A DNA stretch of 64,000 nt, from contig JAGCUN010000033.1 of assembly GCA_017962845.1 (NCBI GenBank), positions 1 through 64,000 of the forward strand, given 5' to 3'. The notes under the pieces are model-generated. The model made no database searches. It worked only from the letters and a program-made list of their open reading frames with translations, and was not told the origin of the DNA. Position 1 is the stretch's first letter. Every line of letters starts with the position of its first letter. Positions 51,552-59,235 of the stretch are shown one piece after another. Position numbers and translations under genes: made by a program. The DNA is from Bacteroidales bacterium. Its GTDB lineage: Bacteria; Bacteroidota; Bacteroidia; Bacteroidales; WCHB1-69.

Positions 51552-54038
51552 ATGTTAGAAAATAGAAACAAAGTGGCGGTCAAATACCGCAACACTGTTT
51601 ATACTTATGAGCAGCTTCTGAAGCTCTCCGTATGTTATGCACGACATTTTTCCACCATACCCAATGTTGACAAGGTGGCCATTTTCGCCGAGAATTCCCC
51701 TGAATGGATTTTCGCTTTCTATGGTGCCGTACGCAACGGCAGCGTGGTGGTGCCCATCGACGTGCTCTCCACCCCGAAAGAAATCGCTTACATCCTCAAC
51801 GACTGTCGCCCCGAGATCGTCTTCACCTCACCGGCAAAGAAAAACACGCTGGAGCAGGCCATCGCCATGGTGGAGGACTACCGGTGTGCGGTCGTTGTCA
51901 GCGAGGATGTGGAAATCTCACGTATCGCAGAATTACCTGCTTCGCCGATTGAAAATCGTCCGCTCAGCGACACCCTGCTCATCATCTACACCTCCGGCAC
52001 CACGGGCAGTCCGAAAGGGGTGATGCTCAGCACCCGCAACGTGCTATATAATATAGATGCCGTATCGAAGCAGGTGCCCATCTTTACCGCCAATCGCAAC
52101 GTGATGATTCTCTTGCCGTTGCACCATGCCTTCCCGCTGATGGGGTCGCTCATCGCACCGCTCTATGTGGGTGGCACGGTCTGTATCGCCGATGGCATGA
52201 ACGCCGAGAGCATCCTTTCAACGCTGAACAACGGCAAGGTCAGCATCATCATTGGGGTGCCGCGTCTGTACGACATGTTGGCCAAAGGTATGATGGCGAA
52301 GGTGAATGCCCATCCGCTGGCGCGCCTCATCTACAAAACCGCCCGCTTCGTCGGCAGCCGCTGGTTGTCGAAGGTGCTTTTCCGCAGCGTGCATCAGAAG
52401 TTCGGCGGCCATATCGACTATCTGGTCTCTGGTGGTGCGGCTCTGTCGGATAGTACCGCCGAGGTGTTCAAAACCTTTGGTTTCTACGTGCTGGAAGGCT
52501 ACGGCATGACCGAAACCGCCCCGATGATCAGCTTCACCCGTCCCGGTGAGCGCAAAATCGGCTTTGTGGGCCGTCCGCTGCCCGGCATAGAGGTGCGCAT
52601 CGACGAGCAGGGGGAGGTGTGCGTGAAGGGCGACAACGTGATGGAAGGCTACTACCACCGTCCCGAAGAAACCGCAGCCATCCTCCGCGACGGCTGGCTG
52701 CACACCGGCGACATCGGAATCCTCGGCAAGCACGGCCTGAAACTGACCGGCCGCCTCAAAGACATCATCGTCACCCCGAACGGCAAGAATATCAATCCAG
52801 AAAACATGGAGGCCGAAATGGTGGCATTCTCTGAGATGTTCAAGGAGGTGGGCATCTTTATGGAAGGCGGTATCCTACAGGCGATTATCCGTCCCGAGAT
52901 GTCGGCCCTGCGCGACAAGTACGTGGAAAACCTCCATGAGGTGCTGAAAGATGTGGTGGCCGATTTCAACCAGACGCAGGCTTCCTACAAGCGCATCCAG
53001 CGCTTCCATGTGGTGTCGTGCGAACTGCCCAAAACGCGCCTCGGCAAGGTGCAGCATTTTATGCTCCCCTCGCTGATGGAAGAGGTGGGCAAGTCGCGCC
53101 AGGAGGACGAGATGGAGAACCCCTCCCCTATTTATCTCATCCTTAAGAAATATCTCGAAGCTGAAACCAACCGCACGGTTCATCCGCACGACCATTTCGA
53201 AATCGACCTCGCCATGGACTCACTCTCCCGTGTGGCGCTGATGGCCTTTATCTACTCTAATTTCGGGGTGCAAATCGATGAGGTGAAGATGGACGAACTC
53301 AACAACTTGTCGGTTCTTGCCGAATACTTGGAGCAGCACGTTTCCGATGAGCAGATTTCGCAGGAGGTGGTGTCATGGGAAAGCATATTGCTGGGCAATA
53401 TTGCTGATATACAGCTTCCTAATCCGGGATTCGTCCAGCTCATCACCCGTACGGTGTGCGATTTCTTGGTGCGCATTTTCTGTCGCTGCAAGTCAAAAGG
53501 ACAGGAGAACATCCCCGATGAGGCCTGCATCATCGTGGCCAACCACCGCAGCGCCCTCGACGGCGTGTTCATCACCTCGCAGATGCGGCTTTTTTCCGCC
53601 AGAAAGACTTTCATTTTCGCCAAAGCCAAGCATTGGAAAAGCCGTTTCGCCCGCTTTATGGCCAAGGAAAATAATGTGATTCTGATGGATATCAACAAAA
53701 ACCTCACCGAATCGTTGCGCCAGATGGCGGCCGCCCTGCGGAAAGGCAAGAAGGTGATTATCTTCCCCGAAGGGATGCGCTCGAAAGACAACCGTCTGCA
53801 CGAGTTCCGCGACACTTTCGCCATCCTGAGCCGCACGCTGAACGTGCCGATTGTGCCGGTGGCGATAGAAGGCTCCGAGAGTGCAGTGTACGACAACATC
53901 GCGTTGCCGCGCTTCCAAAATAGGGTGGATGTGAAATTTATGAAACCCATCTATCCGACTGGAAGTAAGAGCGCTAAAGTTTTGAAAGATAGGGTATTCA
54001 GACTGTTTAAGGATGTCTTGGAGACGGGAAGGAGGTAG
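51552..54038 (+). CDS. Three-domain acyl-activating enzyme: AMP-binding ligase, acyl carrier domain, 1-acylglycerol-3-phosphate-type acyltransferase
   Basis: 828 residues. Residues 1 to about 510 are an adenylate-forming ligase: IIYTSGTTGSPKGVMLS (about 146-162), YGMTETAP, and the hinge/C-terminal GWLHTGDIGILGKHGLKLTGRLKDIIVTPNGKNINPENME. Residues about 525-600 are a phosphopantetheine carrier domain with the attachment Ser557 in AMDSLSRV. Residues about 625-828 are a PlsC-like acyltransferase with NHRSALD (His665, Asp670) and FPEGMRS. The protein could activate a fatty acid, hold it on its own carrier domain and pass it to a lysophospholipid, analogous to E. coli Aas with a built-in ACP. Divergent from the LytTR gene across the operator. 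The N-terminus is short, as in cytoplasmic long-chain acyl-ACP ligases. Confidence 0.9.
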   Translation: MLENRNKVAVKYRNTVYTYEQLLKLSVCYARHFSTIPNVDKVAIFAENSPEWIFAFYGAVRNGSVVVPIDVLSTPKEIAYILNDCRPEIVFTSPAKKNTLEQAIAMVEDYRCAVVVSEDVEISRIAELPASPIENRPLSDTLLIIYTSGTTGSPKGVMLSTRNVLYNIDAVSKQVPIFTANRNVMILLPLHHAFPLMGSLIAPLYVGGTVCIADGMNAESILSTLNNGKVSIIIGVPRLYDMLAKGMMAKVNAHPLARLIYKTARFVGSRWLSKVLFRSVHQKFGGHIDYLVSGGAALSDSTAEVFKTFGFYVLEGYGMTETAPMISFTRPGERKIGFVGRPLPGIEVRIDEQGEVCVKGDNVMEGYYHRPEETAAILRDGWLHTGDIGILGKHGLKLTGRLKDIIVTPNGKNINPENMEAEMVAFSEMFKEVGIFMEGGILQAIIRPEMSALRDKYVENLHEVLKDVVADFNQTQASYKRIQRFHVVSCELPKTRLGKVQHFMLPSLMEEVGKSRQEDEMENPSPIYLILKKYLEAETNRTVHPHDHFEIDLAMDSLSRVALMAFIYSNFGVQIDEVKMDELNNLSVLAEYLEQHVSDEQISQEVVSWESILLGNIADIQLPNPGFVQLITRTVCDFLVRIFCRCKSKGQENIPDEACIIVANHRSALDGVFITSQMRLFSARKTFIFAKAKHWKSRFARFMAKENNVILMDINKNLTESLRQMAAALRKGKKVIIFPEGMRSKDNRLHEFRDTFAILSRTLNVPIVPVAIEGSESAVYDNIALPRFQNRVDVKFMKPIYPTGSKSAKVLKDRVFRLFKDVLETGRR

Positions 54039-54053
54039 CATGAGCGCTACCTC
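54032..54053 (+). terminator. Hairpin at the end of the ligase-fusion gene, possible terminator
   Basis: GAGGTAGC (54032-54039) pairs perfectly with GCTACCTC (54046-54053), with a 6-base loop. The stem includes the stop codon at 54036-54038. No T-tract follows, so a terminator role is uncertain. Confidence 0.4.
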
Positions 54054-54085
54054 TATTCTGTCATCGGCAAGGGTAGCATTTTTCC

Positions 54086-55855
54086 CTATTGTACCACAAC
54101 TTTTCTCGTGTGAATGTTCTGCCCTTCTTTTATCCGTACCATATAAACACCTCTTTTCCAATTCGATACATTGATAGAGGTGTACTGGTCTTGTGAATAC
54201 CCATGGTACACCCGCTTCCCGCTCATGTCGTAAACCTCAATGTCGATGGGAGCAGCCGCGTCGTTTTGGAGGTTGAGCTGTCCGCTGCTGACAGGGTTGG
54301 GGTAGAGGGTGAAAGTATTCGGGAATTCTTCGTAGGAGTCCAACAGCGCATATATGTCCAGATACCAAATTGCCGTGTCATGGTGAGGGGTTGTGACGCA
54401 ATATGTAATTTGACGGAAAACCCATGCTTCAATTGTAGTATCATAAGGATATGGATTGTCAAAAATTGGAGTATAAGTGACTCCCAGAGGCACTTGTAGA
54501 TAGATTTCATCTAATGAAGCAGATGGTTCGCAATCATAATTTTCTACATAAATATATGGGGAGTCGATTCCACAATCCCAATCGAATAAGCCAAAGTTGG
54601 GATCCAAATGGAAATATGAACTCACGCCCTCTACTGTCGGGTAGAGCGGCAGGATGGGTTCAAACTCCACCAGACCGAGGTTCGACTGGTCGTGCTGGTG
54701 CAGGATGACACTCTCGGCAAAGGCCGTGTCGTTGTTGCCCCAGTAGTTGCCGATGGCGGTCACGTCCAGTGTGGAGTACTGGCTCATAGCAAAGGCATAC
54801 AGCTCGTCGTTGTTGGCGTTGTCGTACAGTACGTTACGTCCCCAGTCGTTGGCAGTCCCCATGTCGATATGGTAGCGGTAAACGGCCGTCACGCCCCACA
54901 GGTTGCCCGCGATGATGTTGCGCCGGATCTTGGCGTAGCAGGTGGTGTCGTAGCCGTAGATGGAGATGCCGCTGCCCCCATTCATCGGGTCGGTCTCCAA
55001 GTTGTTGTCGGTGATGATGTTGTCGAGAATCTCCGCCGAGATGTTGGTGCCGGTCTGCGTGTAGCCGTAGCGGTTGTGGGTGATGGTGTTGCCCGACAGT
55101 AGCACCTGTGTCACCTGTTCGGCCCCCACCAGGTTGGAGATGGCGATGCCACCACTCATCGTGCTGGCCACGCCCTCGATGCGGTTGCCGGTGATGACGA
55201 TGGTGTCGGTGCCGCCGGTACCCAAGTTGATTTGCGGATTGTTGGTATTGTCTAATACATTGTTATAGAGAATGTTATTGGTGATAACGGGCGAGCTGGA
55301 TGCGTTGGCAGGCGACTGGATCGCCGCGGCATGGTTGTCGTGAAAATGGCAGCCGGTAATCACAGGGTTGCAGTTCATCATGCGCACGGCGGATTCCGCA
55401 AAACCGGTGAACTCGCAGTGGCGGAGGGTGAACTCGCCGTCGGTCAGGAATATGTCATTTCCATCCTCAAATAAAATATGCTGTAAAAGTCCCACCGAAC
55501 CCTCCTCCAAGCGCCACTCGTAGGAAGCGCTTTCGGCATTCTCGCGTTCGGAGGTGACCGTCAGCAGGTCGGTGCGTTCTGCGCTGGTTAGTACTCCCTG
55601 TATGGTGATAGTCAGTTCGTTATGAAGAACGAGCTGCTGCAAGGTGGCATCCAAAAAGAGGGTGTCATTCGCCGAAAGGGTGAGGTTTTCGTGCAGATGG
55701 TACACTCCCGGCTCCGTGCAGATCACCGCTTCGGGATAGGCAGTCGCAAGGTCCGTTAGCGTGTATTTCGTTCCATTGCCGTCGGTTACGATTTGTGCTT
55801 GAACGTTTATAAATAGTAAAATAATGAAAGATAAGAAGATAAATCTTGTTTTCAT
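54086..55855 (-). CDS. T9SS-exported parallel beta-helix protein with C-terminal type A sorting domain
   Basis: 589 residues from the ATG at 55855, chosen because GGAGG lies 8 bases upstream; an ATG at 55861 is also in frame. Signal peptide KTRFIFLSFIILLFINVQAQ. Residues about 30-400 are Asn- and Ile/Val-rich with beta-helix rungs (INLGTGGTDTIVITGNRIEGVAS, VLLSGNTITHNRYGYTQTGTN, AEILDNIITDNNLETD, AKIRRNIIAGNLWGV). The C-terminal 75 residues are a T9SS type A sorting domain (FTLYPNPVSSGQLNLQN, IDIEVYDMSGKRVYHG, KRGVYMVRIKEGQNIHTRKVVVQ). It is therefore surface-exposed or released. Beta-helix repeats suggest glycan binding or cleavage, but I see no catalytic motif. Confidence 0.9.
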   Translation of the reverse strand: MKTRFIFLSFIILLFINVQAQIVTDGNGTKYTLTDLATAYPEAVICTEPGVYHLHENLTLSANDTLFLDATLQQLVLHNELTITIQGVLTSAERTDLLTVTSERENAESASYEWRLEEGSVGLLQHILFEDGNDIFLTDGEFTLRHCEFTGFAESAVRMMNCNPVITGCHFHDNHAAAIQSPANASSSPVITNNILYNNVLDNTNNPQINLGTGGTDTIVITGNRIEGVASTMSGGIAISNLVGAEQVTQVLLSGNTITHNRYGYTQTGTNISAEILDNIITDNNLETDPMNGGSGISIYGYDTTCYAKIRRNIIAGNLWGVTAVYRYHIDMGTANDWGRNVLYDNANNDELYAFAMSQYSTLDVTAIGNYWGNNDTAFAESVILHQHDQSNLGLVEFEPILPLYPTVEGVSSYFHLDPNFGLFDWDCGIDSPYIYVENYDCEPSASLDEIYLQVPLGVTYTPIFDNPYPYDTTIEAWVFRQITYCVTTPHHDTAIWYLDIYALLDSYEEFPNTFTLYPNPVSSGQLNLQNDAAAPIDIEVYDMSGKRVYHGYSQDQYTSINVSNWKRGVYMVRIKEGQNIHTRKVVVQ

Positions 55856-55912
55856 ATTCATTTCCTCCCTATTTTTGAATGGGCAAATTTACTCAATTTT
55901 TCTAAAAATGCG

Positions 55913-55920
55913 TATCTTTG
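55913..55920 (+). promoter_or_regulatory. Putative -7 promoter element of the second MATE gene
   Basis: TATCTTTG (TAnnTTTG), followed by CATCC, ends 17 bases before the ATG at 55938. It argues against the earlier in-frame start at 55824. No -33 box at standard spacing. Confidence 0.5.
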
Positions 55921-55937
55921 CATCCGAAATTTTCATC

Positions 55938-57248
55938 ATGAGCAAAATCAACAGGGAAGTCCTTAAACTCGCTATTCCCAGCATTTTAGCCAATATTACC
56001 ATCCCGTTGGTGGGACTGGTCGATGTGGCCATCATCGGACATATCTCCGATGCGACGGCCATCGGCGGCATCGCCATCGGCACGCTGCTCTTCGACTTGC
56101 TGTATTGGAATTTCGGCTTTCTCCGCGTCGGCACCAGCGGCCTCACCGCACAGGCATACGGCGCCCAAGATGACCGGTTGGCGGTGGGTATGTTCCGCCA
56201 GAACCTGCTGTTAGCATTTTTCTCCACCCTCTTGGTGTGGGCCATCCAGTGGCTGTTTTTGACCGTCGCCCTCAAGTGCATTCCCTGCACGCCCGAAGTG
56301 GCCGATTTCGCCAGCCAATATTTCTACATCCGCATCTGGGCCGCCCCGGCCACTCTTTCCCTCATGATGTTCAAAGGCTGGTTCATCGGTATGCAGAACA
56401 CGATAGCCCCGATGGTCTGCGACATTGTGGTCAACGTGGTGAACATGGCGGCCAGCTACCTGCTGGCGTTCCACACCTCGCTCGGCATGTTGGGCGTGGC
56501 GCACGGCACCGTCATCGCACAATATGTGGGACTGCTGACGGCAGTGTCCTTCTTGCTGATTCTTTATGGCAAGATGTTCAAACTTTATTTCTTTGAAAAT
56601 AAGGTATTTAAGAATATAAAGAAGGTGGCGAAACTGGCGGGCAACCTGTTTGTCCGGTCCGTGGGTTTTATGGTGATTTATGTCGGATTTACGGCGATAG
56701 CCTCCAAATATGGGGATGAGCAGTTGGCTGTGAGCACCATCATGATGAAGCTTTTCATGCTTTTTTCTTATTTTGTGGATGGCTTTGCGTATGCCGGCGA
56801 GGCACTTACGGGCCGTTTCATCGGTGCTGGCGACCGTCCCAACCTCGACCGCTCGGTGCGCATCCTCTTTTACTGGACCATCGGGGTGGGCGTGGCCTTC
56901 ACGCTCTTCTTTGCCATCGCCGGCGATGACTCTGTGCGCATCGTAACCTCTGATGCGGCGGTCATCAAGGCCTCGCATCCCTTCCTGCCGTGGCTCATCG
57001 CCATGCCGTTAGTGAGCTGTCTGGCCTTCATGTGGGACGGCATCTTCATCGGGGCTACTGCCGGTGCGGCTGTTCGTAACTGTATGTTATTCGCAGCTTT
57101 AGGATTTGTTTTGGGCTATGTGATATTGCACAAACAAATCGGTATCCAGGCCCTTTATGTTGGGTACTTCGTTCATCTGCTCGTTCGTGCCATCTACCTC
57201 TCGTTCCGTTGGCCTTCTGTGAAGGCGAAGTCTTTCGCACATTCCTGA
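55938..57248 (+). CDS. MATE family efflux transporter, DinF-like
   Basis: 436 residues from the ATG at 55938 (MSKINREVLKLAIPSILANITIPLVGLVDVAIIGHISDATAIGGIAIG). An upstream in-frame start at 55824 lies before the -7 box and overlaps the divergent gene. About twelve membrane segments. The N-terminal GLVDVAIIGH and the loop FLRVGTSGLTAQAYGA are DinF-subfamily features; MWDGIFIGAT is in the second half. It exports toxic organic compounds by cation antiport. Followed after 90 bases by a VanX-like lipoprotein, as for the unrelated MATE at 45.7 kb. Confidence 0.92.
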   Translation: MSKINREVLKLAIPSILANITIPLVGLVDVAIIGHISDATAIGGIAIGTLLFDLLYWNFGFLRVGTSGLTAQAYGAQDDRLAVGMFRQNLLLAFFSTLLVWAIQWLFLTVALKCIPCTPEVADFASQYFYIRIWAAPATLSLMMFKGWFIGMQNTIAPMVCDIVVNVVNMAASYLLAFHTSLGMLGVAHGTVIAQYVGLLTAVSFLLILYGKMFKLYFFENKVFKNIKKVAKLAGNLFVRSVGFMVIYVGFTAIASKYGDEQLAVSTIMMKLFMLFSYFVDGFAYAGEALTGRFIGAGDRPNLDRSVRILFYWTIGVGVAFTLFFAIAGDDSVRIVTSDAAVIKASHPFLPWLIAMPLVSCLAFMWDGIFIGATAGAAVRNCMLFAALGFVLGYVILHKQIGIQALYVGYFVHLLVRAIYLSFRWPSVKAKSFAHS

Positions 57249-57290
57249 AATCATTTCCATAAAACGCCTTTTCACAAGTCAACTTTTTAG

Positions 57291-57298
57291 TATTTTTG
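57291..57298 (+). promoter_or_regulatory. Putative -7 promoter element of the second VanX-like gene
   Basis: TATTTTTG ends 40 bases before the ATG at 57339, in the spacer after the MATE gene. The dipeptidase gene may therefore be transcribed independently of it. Confidence 0.45.
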
Positions 57299-57338
57299 CC
57301 TGTCCTATTTTATTGGTTATAATAATTGTTTTAATAAT

Positions 57339-58112
57339 ATGAAAATTAGCAAGTTAGTATTTGTATTCAGCATGATGGCCGTTCTTCTTTTGGGGGGATG
57401 TGCTAAAAATGATGTCCAAAATTCATCCGAAAAGAAAACCAAAGAGCTGGCCGACGATCCGAGCGGTTTTGTGGTGATTACTGATGTGGTGCCCGATGCC
57501 ATTCTCGAAATCCGCTATTACAGCACCTATAATTTCATTGGCTCGCGCATAGATGGTTATCTTGAACCCACGGCATTGCTCACCCGTCAGGCCGCCGATA
57601 GTCTGCGTGCCGTCAGCGATGAGTTGCTGCAACAAGGCTACCGCCTCAAAATTTTCGACGCTTACCGCCCGCAATGCGCTGTAGATCATTTCGTGCAGTG
57701 GGGTAAAGACCTCAACGACACGCTCATGAAACAGTATTTTTACCCCGATCTCGACAAGGCCGTCCTGTTCGACCAGGGTTATATCGCCCGCCGCAGCGGT
57801 CACTCGCGCGGTTCAACCGTCGATCTCACTCTCTTCGACATGACCTCCGAAAGGGAGGTGGATATGGGCGGCACCTTCGACTGGTTTGGCGTTGAAAGCC
57901 ATCCCGACTTTGGAGGAAATCCAGAAACGGCTGAATATCAGAAGGGTAAAAGGATTACGGAAGAGCAATTCCAACATCGTATGATTCTTCGTAAGGCGAT
58001 GTTGAAGCATGGTTTCAAACCCTACGATGAAGAATGGTGGCATTTCACCCTGGCCAACGAACCCTATCCCGATACCTATTTCAGATTCCCAGTTCAGAAT
58101 TTGAGTCGATAA
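57339..58112 (+). CDS. M15D-type D-alanyl-D-alanine dipeptidase lipoprotein (VanX-like), copy 2
   Basis: 257 residues. Lipoprotein signal ending LLGGC|AKN (lipid Cys about residue 21). The mature domain carries EIRYYSTYNFIG and KIFDAYRPQCAVDHF, typical of VanX/DdpX, the zinc site SGHSRGSTVDLTL and the catalytic ExxWH in DEEWWHFTL. It hydrolyses D-Ala-D-Ala-type dipeptides at the periplasmic side. It is clearly a different paralogue from the copy at 47.1 kb (longer insertion after DWFGVESH). Followed by the aldolase after 24 bases. Confidence 0.92.
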   Translation: MKISKLVFVFSMMAVLLLGGCAKNDVQNSSEKKTKELADDPSGFVVITDVVPDAILEIRYYSTYNFIGSRIDGYLEPTALLTRQAADSLRAVSDELLQQGYRLKIFDAYRPQCAVDHFVQWGKDLNDTLMKQYFYPDLDKAVLFDQGYIARRSGHSRGSTVDLTLFDMTSEREVDMGGTFDWFGVESHPDFGGNPETAEYQKGKRITEEQFQHRMILRKAMLKHGFKPYDEEWWHFTLANEPYPDTYFRFPVQNLSR

Positions 58113-58136
58113 TTTTTTTGTAAATAATTGGATAAC

Positions 58137-59198
58137 ATGAGTTTGTCTACGGATAAAAAACTTCATTTCGACAACGACTATATGGCAGGTGCGCATCCTG
58201 AAGTGATGCGGCGGCTGGCGGAAACCAATCTGGAATGCACGATTGGGTATGGTTTGGATGACTATAGTGAGGAGGCCCGCAACCTGATTCGGACGGCCTG
58301 CGATGCTCCCAACGCGCTGGTGCAGTTCCTCGTGGGCGGCACCCAAACCAATGCCACGGTCATTGACGCGTTGTTGCGCCGCCACGAAGGTGTGCTGTCA
58401 GCCGACTCCGGGCATATCAACGTACACGAGAGCGGTGCCGTGGAGCATAGCGGCCACAAGGTGCTGGTGCTTCCCACCCGCAACGGCAAAGTGTCGGCCG
58501 ACGATGTGGAGAACTATCTGCGAACTTTCTATCAGGATGACACTTACGAGCACATGGTGGCACCGGGCATTCTGTACATCACCCAGCCCACCGAGCTGGG
58601 CACCCTCTACTCGCTGGCCGAGCTGGAGGCGTTGAGCGCTTGCTGCCATGCGCACAACATCCCGCTCTACCTCGATGGTGCCCGTCTGTGCTACGCGCTC
58701 GGCTCACCCGCTGCCGACTTCACCCTTCCCGATATTGCCCGACTCTGTGACGTGTTCTATATCGGTGGCACCAAGTGCGGGGCGATGTTCGGCGAGGCAG
58801 TAGTGGCTCCTAATCCGGAGCGGCTGCCCCATTTCTTCCCGTTGGTGAAACAGCACGGTGCATTGCTCGCCAAAGGTCGCCTGCAAGGGGTGCAGTTCGC
58901 CACACTTTTCTCCCATCATTTATACGAACAGATTGGAAAAGAGGCTGTTGCACTTGCTTTGCAACTGCGTGCCGCCTTCGAGGAAAGAGGCTATATTGTC
59001 GCCGTCAACTCACCCACCAACCAGCAGTTTTTCACCCTTCCGAATGCCGTGGTGGATGCTCTGCTGGAAGTGGCCACCTTCGAATACTGGGGACCGCGCG
59101 GCGAAACCGAAAGTACCGTCCGCTTCGTCACCAGCTGGTCCACCCTCCCAGAAGATGTTGATAAACTGATATTTGCTCTATCCCAATTATCCCATTAA
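58137..59198 (+). CDS. PLP-dependent aldolase/lyase of the low-specificity threonine aldolase family
   Basis: 353 residues from the ATG at 58137; a TTG at 58128 is in frame but not needed. Fold-type I PLP enzyme: FDNDYMAGAHPEVMRRLAETN, VQFLVGGTQTNATVIDALLRRHEGVLSADSGHINVHESGAVE, ITQPTELGTLYSLAELEAL, LYLDGARLCYAL (PLP-binding Asp), and the Schiff-base Lys in IGGTKCGAMFGEAVV. The family cleaves L-threonine or allo-threonine to glycine and acetaldehyde, or performs beta-elimination; the exact substrate is not decidable. Together with tdh at 8.2 kb, the window has two routes from threonine toward glycine. Confidence 0.88.
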   Translation: MSLSTDKKLHFDNDYMAGAHPEVMRRLAETNLECTIGYGLDDYSEEARNLIRTACDAPNALVQFLVGGTQTNATVIDALLRRHEGVLSADSGHINVHESGAVEHSGHKVLVLPTRNGKVSADDVENYLRTFYQDDTYEHMVAPGILYITQPTELGTLYSLAELEALSACCHAHNIPLYLDGARLCYALGSPAADFTLPDIARLCDVFYIGGTKCGAMFGEAVVAPNPERLPHFFPLVKQHGALLAKGRLQGVQFATLFSHHLYEQIGKEAVALALQLRAAFEERGYIVAVNSPTNQQFFTLPNAVVDALLEVATFEYWGPRGETESTVRFVTSWSTLPEDVDKLIFALSQLSH

Positions 59199-59215
59199 GA
59201 ATCCCAATTATCCCA
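59182..59215. repeat. Short direct repeat spanning the aldolase stop codon
   Basis: TCCCAATTATCCCA occurs at 59182-59195 and again at 59202-59215, a 20-bp step. The first copy encodes the end of the aldolase just before its stop; the second lies in the spacer to the mannosidase gene. Probably a small local duplication. Confidence 0.6.
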
Positions 59216-59235
59216 AATCAACCAAAATATTCAAT

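Noticed and set aside
19353-57298. Treating every TAnnTTTG match as a full promoter
   Set aside because: Only the elements before the GT5 operon and purN have a -33 box at the proper spacing; the rest are listed as -7 candidates with lower confidence.
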